From contig CAZKBH010000008.1 in NCBI GenBank assembly GCA_964550795.1, positions 41,163-105,162 of the forward strand: a stretch of DNA of 64,000 bases, given 5' to 3'. Below are positions 7,606-19,258 of this stretch, in pieces. This DNA is from M3007 sp964550795 (GTDB taxonomy: Bacteria > Bacteroidota > Bacteroidia > Chitinophagales > Saprospiraceae). Position numbers and translations under genes: made by a program. The notes under the pieces are model-generated. The model made no database searches. It saw nothing but the letters and a program-made list of their open reading frames with translations, and was not told the DNA's origin. How positions within the stretch are numbered: position 1 is the stretch's first letter; the number at the start of each line of letters is the position of its first letter.

Positions 7606-9414
7606 ATGGAATATATACAACGCATTGTTTCGTCCTTTTGCCTTCCAGGTAACAGCCTTGCGCCGCAGTTTACGCGCTCGGTTTTGTCCCCAATAAGGCT
7701 TGGTTTTCGCATTTTAGGCATCGTTTCGCTCTTGTTTGTCACTTCCTGTGCACGCCAGGGGACCCCATCCGGCGGCCCCAAGGATACCCGCCCCCCGGAA
7801 GTGGACACCATGGCCAGCACGCCAAACTATTCTACCCGTTTTGAAAAAAAACGCATCGAACTGAAATTTGATGAATGGGTGGTCTTGTCGGATGTGATCA
7901 CACAGGTGGTCGTTTCGCCCCCGCTTGCCAAACGGCCCGAGGTCGTCTTAAAAGGTAAGACCGTGGTGCTCAATTTTGACAAAGCAGAAGAGTTGCGCCC
8001 GAACACAACGTACACCGTGAATTTTGGCACTGCAGTGAAAGACCTTCGGGAAAACAACCCGGCCAAAGACCTGCGTTTCGTGTTTTCCACCGGTGATTTT
8101 ATTGACAGCCTGGAGGTCAAGGGCTTTTTGTCCGACGCATTCACCGGCGACCCCGTGGAGAATATTTCCATCTTGCTCTACGAGAATTTTGCGGACAGTG
8201 CTGTGCGCAAGGAACGCCCCTATTATTTTTCGAGAACGGATAAAACAGGGCAATTTTCCTTCCAAAACCTCAAATCAGGCAAATATCGAATCATTGCGCT
8301 CGACGATACAGACCTAAATCTCAAGTGGGATGGCGAGACAGAACGAATCGGATTTCGGGATTCAGCCCTTTGGGTGCAGGATTCAATTCGGGATGTCGTT
8401 CAAATAAAACTTTTTAAAAACCGCCCCACGTTTCGACTGGTGGGGCAAAATCTCAATCGCTTTGGTCTTGTAAAACTCGGGTTCAACCAGGCCATTGACA
8501 GTTTTGAAATCCAACCCCTGGCGCCGGATGGTCTGCGCACTTTATTGGAAAAAACATCCGATTCCCTGATGCTTTGGTACGATTTGCCGGTGGATACGGC
8601 CTGGTCGCTGTTGTTTTCCAGCCCGGAACTGCGTGCCCGGGAAGCTGCTTTGGGCGCATTGGATTCTTTGCAACGCCGCACCGGAGCAGTTTCAGACACC
8701 ATATTAATCAGAAAAATATCCCGAAGTGATTTTTTGACAAACCATCGAATTGGTTTTGGGGATGTTGCTGCGCCGCCCAGTACGGGTCGGGGTAAATCCT
8801 TAGGCCCGGCGCCGAAGCCGGCTGTTATAAAAACCATTGTTCAGCTTGCCTCCAAACCGGCTGTCTTGAGGTTTAATTACCCCATTGTTTCTTTTGACAC
8901 CGCGCAGTGGCGAATTTTGGTGGATTCGATTCGCCTAAGTGATTTTGTGGTGGAAGCCGATACTGCCAGCCCACGCCTTCTTTGGTGTACTCCGGCCTGG
9001 ATTGAGGGGAAAGCCTACACCATCCAACTGCTTCCGGGCGCCCTCACTGATTTTTGGGGGCAGACCAACACGGATACGCTGACCCGGATTTTTAATGTGA
9101 TTCCGGAAAAACAACTGGGTGTCTTGTCGTTGACGCTGGACAAACTGCGCCCAGGGACACCTTATATATTACAGATACTCAGTGGAACGGAGATTTCGGA
9201 AGAGCGGCAGTTTACGGCTACTGCCGAAACTGAAAAACTGGTTTTTANNNNNNNNNNAAACGCTGGGACACGGGCAATTTCAGCACCCAACAACAGCCGG
9301 AGCGGTTGTTTAGCAAAAAACTGGACCCACTCCGCGCCAATTGGGAGCTGGAAGCCACGTTTTCGGCGGAAACGAACAGTTTAGCGCCAAAAGATAAAAT
9401 TGGTAAGCAGTAAC
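7606..9414 (+). CDS. Big_5-type Ig-like lipoprotein, split by an assembly gap
   Basis: An approximately 600-residue lipoprotein with a lipobox around Cys48 (SLLFVTSC) and the family signature after it (GTPSGGPKDTRPPEVD). A Bacteroidota Ig-like (Big_5) domain follows (KKRIELKFDEWV, NTTYTVNFGTAVKDL), then a Cna_B-like segment (SGKYRIIALDD) and a long C-terminal region. These conserved proteins are outer-membrane anchored and of unknown role. Ten Ns at 9248-9257 interrupt the gene. The true C-terminus continues in another frame directly after the gap (KRWDTGNFSTQQQPERLFSK to KIGKQ, stop 9412-9414), and RWDTGNF matches the usual family ending. The frame change is therefore an artefact of the gap size. 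Confidence 0.85.
9248..9257. other. Assembly gap (10 N)
   Basis: Ten unknown bases inside the Big_5 lipoprotein gene. The frame after the gap is offset by two, so the true missing length is not ten modulo three. Confidence 0.99.
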
Positions 9415-9419
9415 CAAAC

Positions 9420-10085
9420 CTACTCGAAGCGCAGCGTTTTAGATTTGGTGTAATATTCCGCCGTGCTTTCTACCCAGTAATCAGCCAGTTCTACCTTGTT
9501 CAGATGTCTGCGGACCAGGTAAAGCGACCAGGTTCCGGCACCCAACTTCGCCAATTTGGCGGGTGGGATCTCGATCAGGGGTTTGCCCAGGGTCGTGCTG
9601 ACTTCCATGGTTTCCGTTTGTCCGCTGTTGACATTTTCCCAGATAAAAACGAGTGTCTCACCCTTGCCAAGCGCCTTTCCGGCCCAGCGGAGCATCGCGG
9701 ATTCTTCTAAAGAGAGCACTGGCGACTGGAAGAAAAACGAGTCAATAATCGGCAGTTCCAACTCAAATTTTACCGGTTCCCCCTTTTTGTTTTTCCATTC
9801 AAAAGCAGGCTTTTCGATGTGCTTTGCGGCATAATCTACGGTGTAAGTGATGCCTCGAACCGGAAAAGGTTTCATTTGAGTGGTTTGAAACCGGATTCCG
9901 CCGGGGGATTCGATCACCTGATTGGTCAGTCCATCAAAGAAAGATGCCTCGGCTTTTATGGACTGTGCAGCGGCATCGAAGCGTACATAGCAGTTCAGGG
10001 TGTTTTTGGGGGATGGAGCGGGGGTTTGGCAGTGCCAAAAAGCCAATGCTGTCAGAATTGAAAAAAAGATGTGCTTCATATACAT
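9420..10085 (-). CDS. Small secreted lipoprotein of unknown function
   Basis: About 221 residues, beginning MYMKHIFFSILTALAFWHC, a lipoprotein signal with Cys19 as the likely acylation site. The rest is a beta-rich domain with no recognised family, ending in a region with alternating strands (GTWSLYLVRRHLNKVELADY). The frame extends upstream to 10151, but those 22 residues are basic and unlike a protein start, so I begin at 10085 (10079 is equally possible). It is convergent with the Big_5 lipoprotein gene, 5 bp apart, and both products should sit in the envelope. Confidence 0.65.
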   Translation of the reverse strand: MYMKHIFFSILTALAFWHCQTPAPSPKNTLNCYVRFDAAAQSIKAEASFFDGLTNQVIESPGGIRFQTTQMKPFPVRGITYTVDYAAKHIEKPAFEWKNKKGEPVKFELELPIIDSFFFQSPVLSLEESAMLRWAGKALGKGETLVFIWENVNSGQTETMEVSTTLGKPLIEIPPAKLAKLGAGTWSLYLVRRHLNKVELADYWVESTAEYYTKSKTLRFE

Positions 10086-10294
10086 GTCTGAATATCTTTG
10101 CCGCTTAACGGGCAAATGATGAGGTTGGTGGAGAAAAATGGCAAGGTGCAAATTTCCGCAGATAATGTCGAATTGTCAACTTCTTTCACGAACTGAAGCG
10201 AGGCGTTCGCCTACGCAGCATTGCCGTTCACACAATCCGTCAAAACGATAAAAAAAGATGGGTCTATTTTCGACCTAGTTAATACGACCTCAAC

Positions 10295-11266
10295 ATGGGA
10301 AGTGTACTAATCACCGACGACTGTCATGCGGTGTTAAAAGCAGGGTTGGAGCAAATGGGGTGGCGATGTGATTTTGTACCAGACATTACCCCGGCGGAAA
10401 CCCGAGCGATCATTGAGCGGTATGAGGGATTGGTGATCAACAGCAAGATTCTGGTGAACCGGGAATTTTTAGACGCGGCGGTTCAATTGCGCTTCGTTGC
10501 GCGCCTGGGTTCGGGAATGGAGATTGTGGATCGGGTTTACGCGGCAGAACGGGGAGTTAAAGTGTTTAGTAGTCCGGAGGGAAACAGCAATGCGGTGGGG
10601 GAGCAGGCGCTGGGAATGTTAATTTCACTGGCAAATAATTTGACCCGGGCTGATCGGGAAGTGCGCCAAAATATCTGGAGACGAGAGGCAAACCGGGGTT
10701 GGGAATTAAAAGGCAAAACGATTGGATTGGTGGGTTTTGGGCACACAGGCAGTCAGTTCGCCCGAAAATTAGCAGGCATGGAAATGAAGGTTTTGGCTTT
10801 CGATAAATACAAGCAAAACGGTTACGCCGCCGAAATGCCTTGGGTGTTGGAAACAAGTTTGGAAGAGATTCATAAACAAGCTGACATCATAAGTTTACAT
10901 TTGCCCCTCACAGAAGAAACTAAAGGTTATTTTAACACTAAGTTCATTCAAAAAAGTAAGGAAGGTTTTGTGCTGATCAATACATCCCGGGGTCAATGTG
11001 TGCGCACGGAGGATTTGGTAGCGGCGCTGGAGTCTGGTTGGGTAGGGGGTGCTTGTCTGGATGTTTTTGAGAACGAAAAGCCACCCACTTTTACAGAAGC
11101 AGAAAAAGCGCAATATGAACGCTTGCACCGACTGGAAAATGTAGTGCTTTCGCCCCATGTGGCTGGCTGGACGCACGAATCCAAAAGGTTGCTCGCAGAA
11201 ATTTTGCTGAAAAAAATATCGGAAGGCTTTAATCTTGCCCCCCCGTCAGAAAATCAGGGTATCTAG
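10295..11266 (+). CDS. D-2-hydroxyacid dehydrogenase (phosphoglycerate dehydrogenase-like)
   Basis: A 323-aa NAD-dependent D-2-hydroxyacid dehydrogenase. The Rossmann motif GFGHTG is at residues 147-152, followed by the acidic strand end AFD. The active-site segments are present: NTSRGQ (substrate Arg), ACLDVFENE, and SPHVAGWT with catalytic His near 288. There is no C-terminal ACT domain, so this is not the long regulated SerA form. Substrate could be 3-phosphoglycerate or another 2-hydroxyacid. serC is not nearby. The start is the ATG at 10295. Confidence 0.85.
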   Translation: MGSVLITDDCHAVLKAGLEQMGWRCDFVPDITPAETRAIIERYEGLVINSKILVNREFLDAAVQLRFVARLGSGMEIVDRVYAAERGVKVFSSPEGNSNAVGEQALGMLISLANNLTRADREVRQNIWRREANRGWELKGKTIGLVGFGHTGSQFARKLAGMEMKVLAFDKYKQNGYAAEMPWVLETSLEEIHKQADIISLHLPLTEETKGYFNTKFIQKSKEGFVLINTSRGQCVRTEDLVAALESGWVGGACLDVFENEKPPTFTEAEKAQYERLHRLENVVLSPHVAGWTHESKRLLAEILLKKISEGFNLAPPSENQGI

Positions 11267-11345
11267 AAGCGCGGTCTGGAGATCGCTACCACCCAAAAAA
11301 CAGTATCGTCAAACCTAACAAGTAAATTTTTTCAATCTCTGTTCT

Positions 11346-14300
11346 ATGGTACGTTCATTACTATTAACATTTGCGATGCTCCTGCTCGGTGCAACCGTTG
11401 CGATAGCTCAGTCAACAGTGTTGACGGGCAGAATCATTGACGACGGTGCAGACCCGCTGATCGGAGCTACCGTAAAGGTGTCGAAAGGCGCAGAATTTAT
11501 CCGTGGCTCTGTCACGGACTACAACGGCGACTACCGCATCCAGCTGGATCCCGGTACGTACGACGTTGAGTTTTCCTACACGGGCTATCAAGCCCAGCGC
11601 ATCACAGGCGTTCGGGTACTCAATGGTCAAATCACAAACCAAGACGTGACGATGTCCAACTCAAACGTGTTTGATGAGGTGGAAATCGTAGGATATATTG
11701 TCCCGCTCATTGAGCAAGACAAGACCTCCAGCGGCCAAACGCTCACCTCCGACCAAATCAAAAACCTCCCCACACGTAGTGTGAACACCATCGTGGCGAC
11801 TACGGTGGGTGCTTCTTCGATTGACGGTGGGGCTGTAAACATCAAAGGTGCCCGCTCAAACGGTACCGACTATTACATTGATGGTATTCGGGTTTCGGGT
11901 GGTATTCCGCCGGTCCAAGATCTGGAGCAGCTTCAGATCATTACCAGCGGCTTGGGCGCAGAAATTGGTGACGTGACCGGTGGTATCGTGTCTGGTATCA
12001 CCAAAGGCCCGGCCAGCAGCTTCCATGGCGGTTTCGACATCGAAAACTCAAAAGGCTTAGATGCATTTGGCTTTTTGTTGGCCACGGCCAATGTGAGCGG
12101 ACCTATTATCAAGAAAAAACAAGCCGATGGCTCAGATCGCACCATTTTGGGTTTCCGGATTTCGGGTCAATATCTGACCCAGGACGAAGATGATCCGCCC
12201 GCTTTGCCCGTGTACCGCGCAAAGGAAAGCGTAATCAGAGATCTGGAGGTAAATCCGCTTCGCCGTATAGGTGGCAATATTGTCAACGGTGCGGAATTCC
12301 TTACCAACGATGATGTGGATGCGCTCAGCGCACGCCCCTTCCAAAAGAATACCCAGATTGACCTCAATGGTAAACTTGACCTCCGCATCACCAGAAATAT
12401 TGATGTCAGTCTGACGGGTACCTTTGTGGATTCCCGTAATCTGGTGGATGGCGGTGCGGCCTTGAACAATCCAGGTTGGTTCCTGCTCAACGCGCAGAAC
12501 AATCCGACGCATTTCAACAACACCTATCGGGGGAATTTCCGATTCCGCCACCGTTTGGGAAGTGCGGAAGGAAGCAAAGATGAGGCAAGCAGCAATCGGG
12601 TCTCTATCAGCAATGCAAACTACACGATTCAGTTTGCGTACGAGCGTAATGCGTTCAAAACCTACGACCCACGTCACGAAGATCGTCTTTTCGACTACGG
12701 TTATATTGGTAAATTTGAAAACGAACAGGTGCCAACTTTTGGCCCAAACGACAATGGCGTGTGGGTTCATGAAGGGTACAATGACCAGTTCGTGCGTTAC
12801 ACACCTGGCACGCAAAATCCTACATTGGAGGCATACAATTCGTTNNNNNNNNNNACGAGGAAAGCATTCGCACGTCCTTGTTTCCTGCTGACTTGACGTA
12901 CTTATCCAGGAACGGTTTTTTCTCACAAGTTTATGACGACGTCTGGGGCGGAATGTACGCCAATATCGGGGTGCCTTACAATCGCTTCCAAAAGAGCGAA
13001 ACGGATATTGCAACCCTGAACGCGACCGTAGGTTTTGACCTGCGTTTGGGCAAAAGTGGCACCCACAACATCCAGTTTGGTTTGTTGAATGAGCAGCGCA
13101 GTTCCCGTTTTTACCGGGTAAACCCAAACCAATTGTACCTCTGGGGCAGTCAGTATGCCAATATCCACATCAATGGCTTGGATACCACACAAATCGTAGG
13201 AGACCCTGTATTTGTGAATCCTCCTGGTGTATTTGTGAACCTGCACCCCTACGCGACCACCGATTTGCCGGAAAACCGTTTTTATCGTGAGGTCCGCAAT
13301 TCGCTTGGATTGCCGCTGAATGAATGGGTAAACGTGAACGCGCTGGATCCAAACCAGTTAAGTCTGTCCATGTTTTCCCCGCGTGAGTTGATGGATCAAA
13401 ACCTTGTCGGGTATTATGGTTATGATCATTTGGGAAATCGAACGGATGACGGGATTACGTTCAACGACTTTTTTAGAAGCCGTGACGTAGATGGCGTGCG
13501 TAACTTCCCCAATGCACCCCTGCGCCCCTTGTACCAGGCGGCTTGGTTGAAAGATAAATTTACGTTCAACAAAATGATTTTCAGCCTCGGGGTGCGTTTT
13601 GAGCGTTTCGACTTGAATACCAAGGTTTTGAAAGATCCGTATTCACTTTATCGCATCATGGATGCACGGACCTTCTTCTCTACGGTGCCAACTTCGGAAC
13701 AACGCCCAAATACCATTGGCGATGATTTCAAAGTGTACACGAACAGCGAGCAAGACCCTTCCATTAAAGCATATCGCAATGGAGACACCTGGTATTTCCC
13801 GGATGGCCGCCAAGCCAATGACGGGAACGTTATTTTTGGCGGCGGCGTCGTGAACCCATACCTGTTTAATGTAAACGAAGACGTGACCACAGCGGACTTT
13901 GATCCAAACGGTTCTTTCGACGATTACACCCCACAGGTGAACTGGTTGCCTCGTCTGGCGTTCTCGTTCCCAATCTCAGAAAAAGCGAACTTCTTTGCGC
14001 ACTATGATATCTTGGTGCAGCGCCCACCCAGCAATTGGGAGATGACACCGCGGGATTACTTCTACTTCTATCGCCCGGGTTCTAAAAACAACGCAAACCT
14101 GCGCCCAGAACGCGTAGTGGACTACGAAGTGGGTTTTCAACAGGAGTTGAACAAACGCTCTGCAATCAAATTCTCGGCCTACTACCGCGAATTCCGCGAC
14201 ATGATTCAGCGCCGTTCAGTATTGTACGTTCCGGTTATCGGTCAGTACGAAACTTATGGCAACGTGGACTTTGGAACGGTAAAAGGTTTCACCTGGCAGT

Positions 14301-14977
14301 ATGATCTGCGCCGTACTAAAAATACAGAAGTGCGCATTGCTTATACCCTGCAATTCGCAGATGGCACAGGATCGGACTCAGAATCACAACAAGGACTCAC
14401 GCAGCGTGGTAACATCCGCTACCTGTTCCCGCTGAATTTCGACGAGCGTCACAACATCAGTACGACCATTGACTACCGTTTTGATGGTGGCAAAGGGTAC
14501 AATGGCCCAATCGTGAACGGCAAAAAGATTCTTGCTGACTTTGGGGTTAACCTGCTTGTATTTGCAGCATCTGGCCGCCCGTATACAGAAAAATTCAGAC
14601 CGACTCGTTTTGGTGCAGCAGGTACAGTAGGTGCTGTGAATGGCAGCCGCCTGCCTTGGCGCTTCACTGTGGACCTGCGTGTTGACAAAACATTCCGCAT
14701 CAATCCGAAAGGCAAAACACCGTTGGACATAAATATTTACGCTCGCGCAGCCAACCTACTCAACCGTTTGAATATTTTGAACGTCTATGGTTCTACAGGG
14801 TCTCCAACGGATGATGGCTTCCTGGCATTTGCGGATGGCCTTGCTGCAGTTCGCCAAGTAGAAGAAACTGGTTTGAATCCACAGGCGTACTTAGATTCAT
14901 ATTCTTGGCTGGTACGTAATCCCAACAATTTTGCGTTGCCTCGCCGGATTTTTGTGGGGGCTTCTATTTTCTTCTAA
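11346..14977 (+). CDS. TonB-dependent outer-membrane receptor with carboxypeptidase-like N-domain, split by an assembly gap
   Basis: An approximately 1,210-residue receptor. A signal peptide (MVRSLLLTFAMLLLGATVAI) is followed by a carboxypeptidase-D regulatory-like domain (LTGRIIDDGADPLIGATVKV, residues 27-105). The plug domain (about 120-220; NIKGARSNGTDYYIDGIRV, GAEIGDVTGGIVSG) precedes a 22-strand-type barrel ending in RRIFVGASIFF with a terminal Phe. Ten Ns lie at 12845-12854. The frame after the gap (EESIRTSLFPADLTYL) resumes the same protein in shifted phase. It should import a TonB-ExbBD-energised substrate or act in surface assembly. It sits directly before a T9SS-type protein and a PorV/PorQ protein, an arrangement suggesting a joint surface complex. 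Confidence 0.9.
12845..12854. other. Assembly gap (10 N)
   Basis: Ten unknown bases within the TonB-dependent receptor gene. The frame is offset by two across it. Confidence 0.99.
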
Positions 14978-15058
14978 ACTTAAAATCTGAAAAAGAAGCA
15001 TCGCATGTGCTGACCCAGATAACCACCAACATTTTAAAAATTAAAAAACACAAATACC

Positions 15059-18000
15059 ATGCGTATCAATAAACTTTGGATAATCGCCTTGCTGGCGTTG
15101 GGGGCTTTCGGTCTTCAGGCCCGCGAGCCGGATGGTCGGCCTAGGCCCACCCGATCCGCCAAAAAAGCGCAATACCGTGATGTGTGCGCCAATTCAGAAA
15201 GTCAAATTGACCAGGCAATCAACAACGTGCGTGCCCGACTATTGGGTGGTGGCGACTGTTGGTGGGATTTCACGAACGGCCGCTACATCGTCCCAAAAGT
15301 GGATCCTGCATCTGGTCAACCAGAGGTGTCATCCATCTTTGCCGGTGCTGTATGGCTGGGCGGGATTGACCCGGGTGATAACCTCAAATTGGCTTGTCAA
15401 GATTACCGCAACGACGGCAGGAATGACTTCTGGCCTGGCCCGCTAACCTTGGGGGGGGTCACGGAATCATTCACTTGTGCCGACTGGGATCGTCACTTCC
15501 GAGTAACAGGCGACGAAATTCGCGTGCACTTGGCCAATATCGCCAAGGGTAACCTCAGTGAGGCTGACATCCCAAGAGGCCTGAAGTCCTGGCCCGCCAA
15601 AGGGAATCCCTACTTCTTCGAGGCCTGGGGTTTTGAGCTCCCCTTTACGGAGCAAGCATTGGCTGGTTTTTATGACAATGGCCCAACTTACGGCACATAC
15701 GAGCCGCTTGAGGGCGATTATCCGTCCATTGAGATTCGTGGGTGTGAGCTTGATAAATATCCAGATGAAATGATTTTCTGGATATACAACGACCATGGCG
15801 GCGGCCAGGCGCACGCACGTACCAATGGCCGACCCATTCAGATGGAAGTGCAGGTGCAAGCATTCGGCTATACGACGAATGATGAGTTGAATGACATGAC
15901 CTTCCAGCGCTATAAACTTATCAACCGTGCTTCTGACCGGATTGACTCTATGTTTTTTGCCATGTGGGTGGATGCCGACCTTGGCTGCTCGGATGACGAC
16001 TATATTGGTTGCGACACCGCGAAAAGCCTGATGTATGTTTACAACCAGGATGCTGTGGACGGACAGCCCGGGGCGAACTGTGCTGGTGCCGTGCCTACCT
16101 ACGGTACTAAAATTCCGATATTGGGTGTGGACTATTTCCGCGGTCCACTGGGCGTGCGTCTGGAGCCTGATAGCTTGGATCCAAGTGGTTTTTCCGAGGT
16201 GGAATACGAATTGGGCATGAATTCGTTCATGTACTACAATCGTACTGGGACTGGCCCTGCGGGTACCGTTGACCCCTCGGCACCCAATGAGTATTACAAC
16301 TACATCACGGGTTCTTGGCGTGATGGAACCCCGCTTACCTATGGGGGAAGTGGTTACGACCTCAGCAACCCGAACGCGCCACGTATCCGCTACTGTTTCA
16401 CAGAGCCGCCTAATGACCCTGCTGGCTGGAGTATGTGTACGGCTAACCTGCCCTTGGCAGACCGGCGTACGCTGCAAGCATCCGGTCCATTCACGCTCCG
16501 TCCTGGCGCAGTAAATGAACTTATTATTGGTGTTCCATGGGTGCCGGATCAGGAGTATCCTTGTCCAGATATGGAAGGACTCTTCCGTGCGGACAAACTT
16601 GCTCAAGGTCTTTTTGACAACTGTTTTGAGTTGTTGGACGGCCCGGATGCACCAACGGCTGACTGGATTGAGTTGAACAAAGAAGTGGTGGTGGTTTTGA
16701 CCAACAGGCCATTCCCGGAATCCAACAATTTCAGGTTTGAAAATGAGGACTATCAGCAAGAAGATTTCCTCGCACCGGATAGCATTAAAGACCATCCGGA
16801 TCCTGCTGTTCGTGAGACGGCGCTGTACCGTTTTGAGGGCTACAAAATCTATCAATTGCGCAGTGAAAACGTGTCGTCGAGAGATTATGACAACCCGGAC
16901 CAAGGTCGCTTGGTGTATCAGGTTGACGTTAAAAACGGCATCAAAAAGCTTTACAACTGGGAGGAAACACGCGACCCAACAACGAATAAGTTGGTGTATT
17001 TCCCCGTCATTCAGGTAGATGGTGCTGATAATGGCATTCGACATACCTTCAGTATCAAAGAGGATCAGTTTGCAAGTGGTAACGATCGTAGCTTCGTCAA
17101 TCACAAGAAATACTATTTCTCTGTAGTTGCGTATGCGCACAACAGCTTTGCGCCGATGGATCCTTTTGCACAGCCTTCTGCAACCGGGCAACCACGTCCG
17201 TACCTCGCTGGTCGTAGAAATATCCAAATCAAGACCGTGATTCCTCGTCCTGTGGTGGATTTGTCGCTCAACTCCGCTTATGGAGATGGTGTGGTGATTA
17301 CTCGTCTGGAAGGGGCCGGTACAGGCACCAACTTCCTCGACCTGGATGATGCAACCAGACAAAGTGTGGTTTCAAACAACTTTGACAGCACTTTGACTTA
17401 TCGACCAGGCCGCGGCCCGGTATCGGTAACGATCTTTAATCCATTTGAGATTCAAGATGGGGAGTATGAATTGTCTATCGTGGATGGAAATCTGACAGAT
17501 ACTAAAGTAGATGCAGACGCCCGTTGGCAACTGCGCAAACTTCCTGACGGCCAGATAATTGCCTCTGAAAAAACAATAGAACAGCTCAATGAGCAAGTTG
17601 TACCGGAATATGGCTTCTCTGTTTCGATTGAACAAGGTAATGAGCCCGGTTCATTGGTCAATGAGCGGAATGGTGCCATTGGCGCTGAGGTGGAGTATTC
17701 CAATCCCAATGATGCTTGGCTGTTTGGCTTCCCGGATGACCTCCCTAACCCATTCTTAAATTTCAATTATGTAAAAACGGGGCCGCTTGAAATAAACGAA
17801 GCACTAGATCCGAATAGGGCGCTGAGTACCATGGGTGATGGATGGTTTGTACCGTATGCTCTGGCAGAATGGCGCAACGATCCTCCTATTATCTCACCAG
17901 CATGGATGAATACCTTGAACAATGCCGCGCTGGGAAATATTCCGGACAAGTTGGCGCGTTTGACCAATGTTGACATCGTGCTGACCAAGGATAAGTCGCT

Positions 18001-19108
18001 CTGGAGCCGCTGCGTAGTCGTCGAAACTGCATCTGTAAACTTCACGTCGGATACCAGCGTGGTTAAAATGCAAAACAATGGTAACCGTGGGCGATTGATG
18101 TTTGACACGCGTTACGCGCTTTCTGTGGGCAAAGAGGACAACAATGGAGATGGCTTGCCAGATCCGGACGGAGAACTCAACCCCACGACCGCCCCTGCAA
18201 ATCAGGGTATCCCTGCCGCCCAACAAGGCACACCTGTACACGGTATGGGATGGTTCCCTGGTTATGCGATTGACGTAGAAACAGGCCGCCGTTTGAACAT
18301 TTTCTTTGGTGAAAACTCCGGTTACAGCAGTGCGCTCAATCCGAATTTCACGGGACGTGATATGATGTGGAATCCAACGGAACAATTTTTCGACCCTAAT
18401 TTGCCGGGTTTCTGGGGTGGTGCTGTGCTGGGTGGTCACCACTGGATTTACGTGATGAACACAAATTATGATTCTTGCACAGCGTTGCGCAAGCGCTTAA
18501 CGCCAGAATTTGGCGCAGCAGCACTCAAAGTTCAACAAGTGGGTAGGATTGATTGGGCAGGCATGCTTCAATTAGCACCTAATTTCAAAATGAATTCCCT
18601 CAAGGACGGGTTGATTCCGAACGACACGCGCATCAAACTTCGCGTAGAGAATCCTTACCAGACTTGGTACAATGACGAGGATGGCAATAAGAAGACGGGT
18701 CACCCGAAATACCGGTTTAAAATTGAGGGCAAACAACCGATTGCACTGTCTGAGGTTGCCGTCGAAAATGCGCTTGATTCGGTGAAAATGGTGCCTAACC
18801 CTTATTATGGGTTCTCTGATTACGAGACTTCGCAGTTCTCGAACATCGTTAAAATCACCAATTTGCCGGGTAAGTGCAAGGTCACGATTTACTCGCTGGA
18901 CGGTAAGTTCATCCGCCAGTATAACCGTGATGAGCAGTACATGCCTTACAATCAAATTTCCCCAGCCATTGAGTGGGATTTGAAAAACAGCAAGGGCATT
19001 CCGATAGCTAGTGGCGTGTATTTAATCCATGTCAGTGCACCCGATATGGGAGAACGTACACTCAAGTGGTTTGGCATAGGGCGACAATATGACCCCTCGG
19101 GGCTGTAA
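15059..19108 (+). CDS. Large exported protein with T9SS/FlgD-like C-terminal domain
   Basis: A 1349-aa exported protein with a signal peptide (MRINKLWIIALLALGAFGLQA). The long middle part has no recognised enzymatic motif. It is rich in Asp, Asn and Pro and in acidic DxDxDG-like loops (NNGDGLPDPDG). The last 90 residues form a sorting-type beta domain (VKMVPNPYYG, NLPGKCKVTIYSLDGKFIRQ, IASGVYLIHVSAPD) resembling the T9SS type A/FlgD-Ig fold. It is preceded 81 bp upstream by the TonB receptor and followed by a PorV/PorQ protein, and all three are likely co-expressed. Its N-terminal third (CWWDFTNGRYIVPKV, FAGAVWLGGID) recurs in long Bacteroidota surface proteins of unknown role, as I recall. 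Confidence 0.8.
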   Translation: MRINKLWIIALLALGAFGLQAREPDGRPRPTRSAKKAQYRDVCANSESQIDQAINNVRARLLGGGDCWWDFTNGRYIVPKVDPASGQPEVSSIFAGAVWLGGIDPGDNLKLACQDYRNDGRNDFWPGPLTLGGVTESFTCADWDRHFRVTGDEIRVHLANIAKGNLSEADIPRGLKSWPAKGNPYFFEAWGFELPFTEQALAGFYDNGPTYGTYEPLEGDYPSIEIRGCELDKYPDEMIFWIYNDHGGGQAHARTNGRPIQMEVQVQAFGYTTNDELNDMTFQRYKLINRASDRIDSMFFAMWVDADLGCSDDDYIGCDTAKSLMYVYNQDAVDGQPGANCAGAVPTYGTKIPILGVDYFRGPLGVRLEPDSLDPSGFSEVEYELGMNSFMYYNRTGTGPAGTVDPSAPNEYYNYITGSWRDGTPLTYGGSGYDLSNPNAPRIRYCFTEPPNDPAGWSMCTANLPLADRRTLQASGPFTLRPGAVNELIIGVPWVPDQEYPCPDMEGLFRADKLAQGLFDNCFELLDGPDAPTADWIELNKEVVVVLTNRPFPESNNFRFENEDYQQEDFLAPDSIKDHPDPAVRETALYRFEGYKIYQLRSENVSSRDYDNPDQGRLVYQVDVKNGIKKLYNWEETRDPTTNKLVYFPVIQVDGADNGIRHTFSIKEDQFASGNDRSFVNHKKYYFSVVAYAHNSFAPMDPFAQPSATGQPRPYLAGRRNIQIKTVIPRPVVDLSLNSAYGDGVVITRLEGAGTGTNFLDLDDATRQSVVSNNFDSTLTYRPGRGPVSVTIFNPFEIQDGEYELSIVDGNLTDTKVDADARWQLRKLPDGQIIASEKTIEQLNEQVVPEYGFSVSIEQGNEPGSLVNERNGAIGAEVEYSNPNDAWLFGFPDDLPNPFLNFNYVKTGPLEINEALDPNRALSTMGDGWFVPYALAEWRNDPPIISPAWMNTLNNAALGNIPDKLARLTNVDIVLTKDKSLWSRCVVVETASVNFTSDTSVVKMQNNGNRGRLMFDTRYALSVGKEDNNGDGLPDPDGELNPTTAPANQGIPAAQQGTPVHGMGWFPGYAIDVETGRRLNIFFGENSGYSSALNPNFTGRDMMWNPTEQFFDPNLPGFWGGAVLGGHHWIYVMNTNYDSCTALRKRLTPEFGAAALKVQQVGRIDWAGMLQLAPNFKMNSLKDGLIPNDTRIKLRVENPYQTWYNDEDGNKKTGHPKYRFKIEGKQPIALSEVAVENALDSVKMVPNPYYGFSDYETSQFSNIVKITNLPGKCKVTIYSLDGKFIRQYNRDEQYMPYNQISPAIEWDLKNSKGIPIASGVYLIHVSAPDMGERTLKWFGIGRQYDPSGL

Positions 19109-19258
19109 CGTCTTTGTCAATCACCCGTTGATATGGGTTGATGTGGTTTATGAGGGCTGAGATTTGTCTATAACGCAGCAAATGCGATGGATAAAATCAG
19201 GTTTCATAAACCATATCAATCCGCATCAACTATTTTAACTTACACTCATTCTTCAGTC

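Noticed and set aside
9240..9414. Frameshift pseudogene in the lipoprotein (and likewise at 12845 and 60483)
   Set aside because: The phase change coincides exactly with 10-N placeholders and both sides match one protein. An assembly gap is the simpler explanation.
15467..17362. A 631-aa open frame on the minus strand
   Set aside because: It is the antisense of the 1349-aa T9SS protein, with no motif or start context. Similar long shadows lie opposite deaD (34146-35333) and the 5802-6743 gene.
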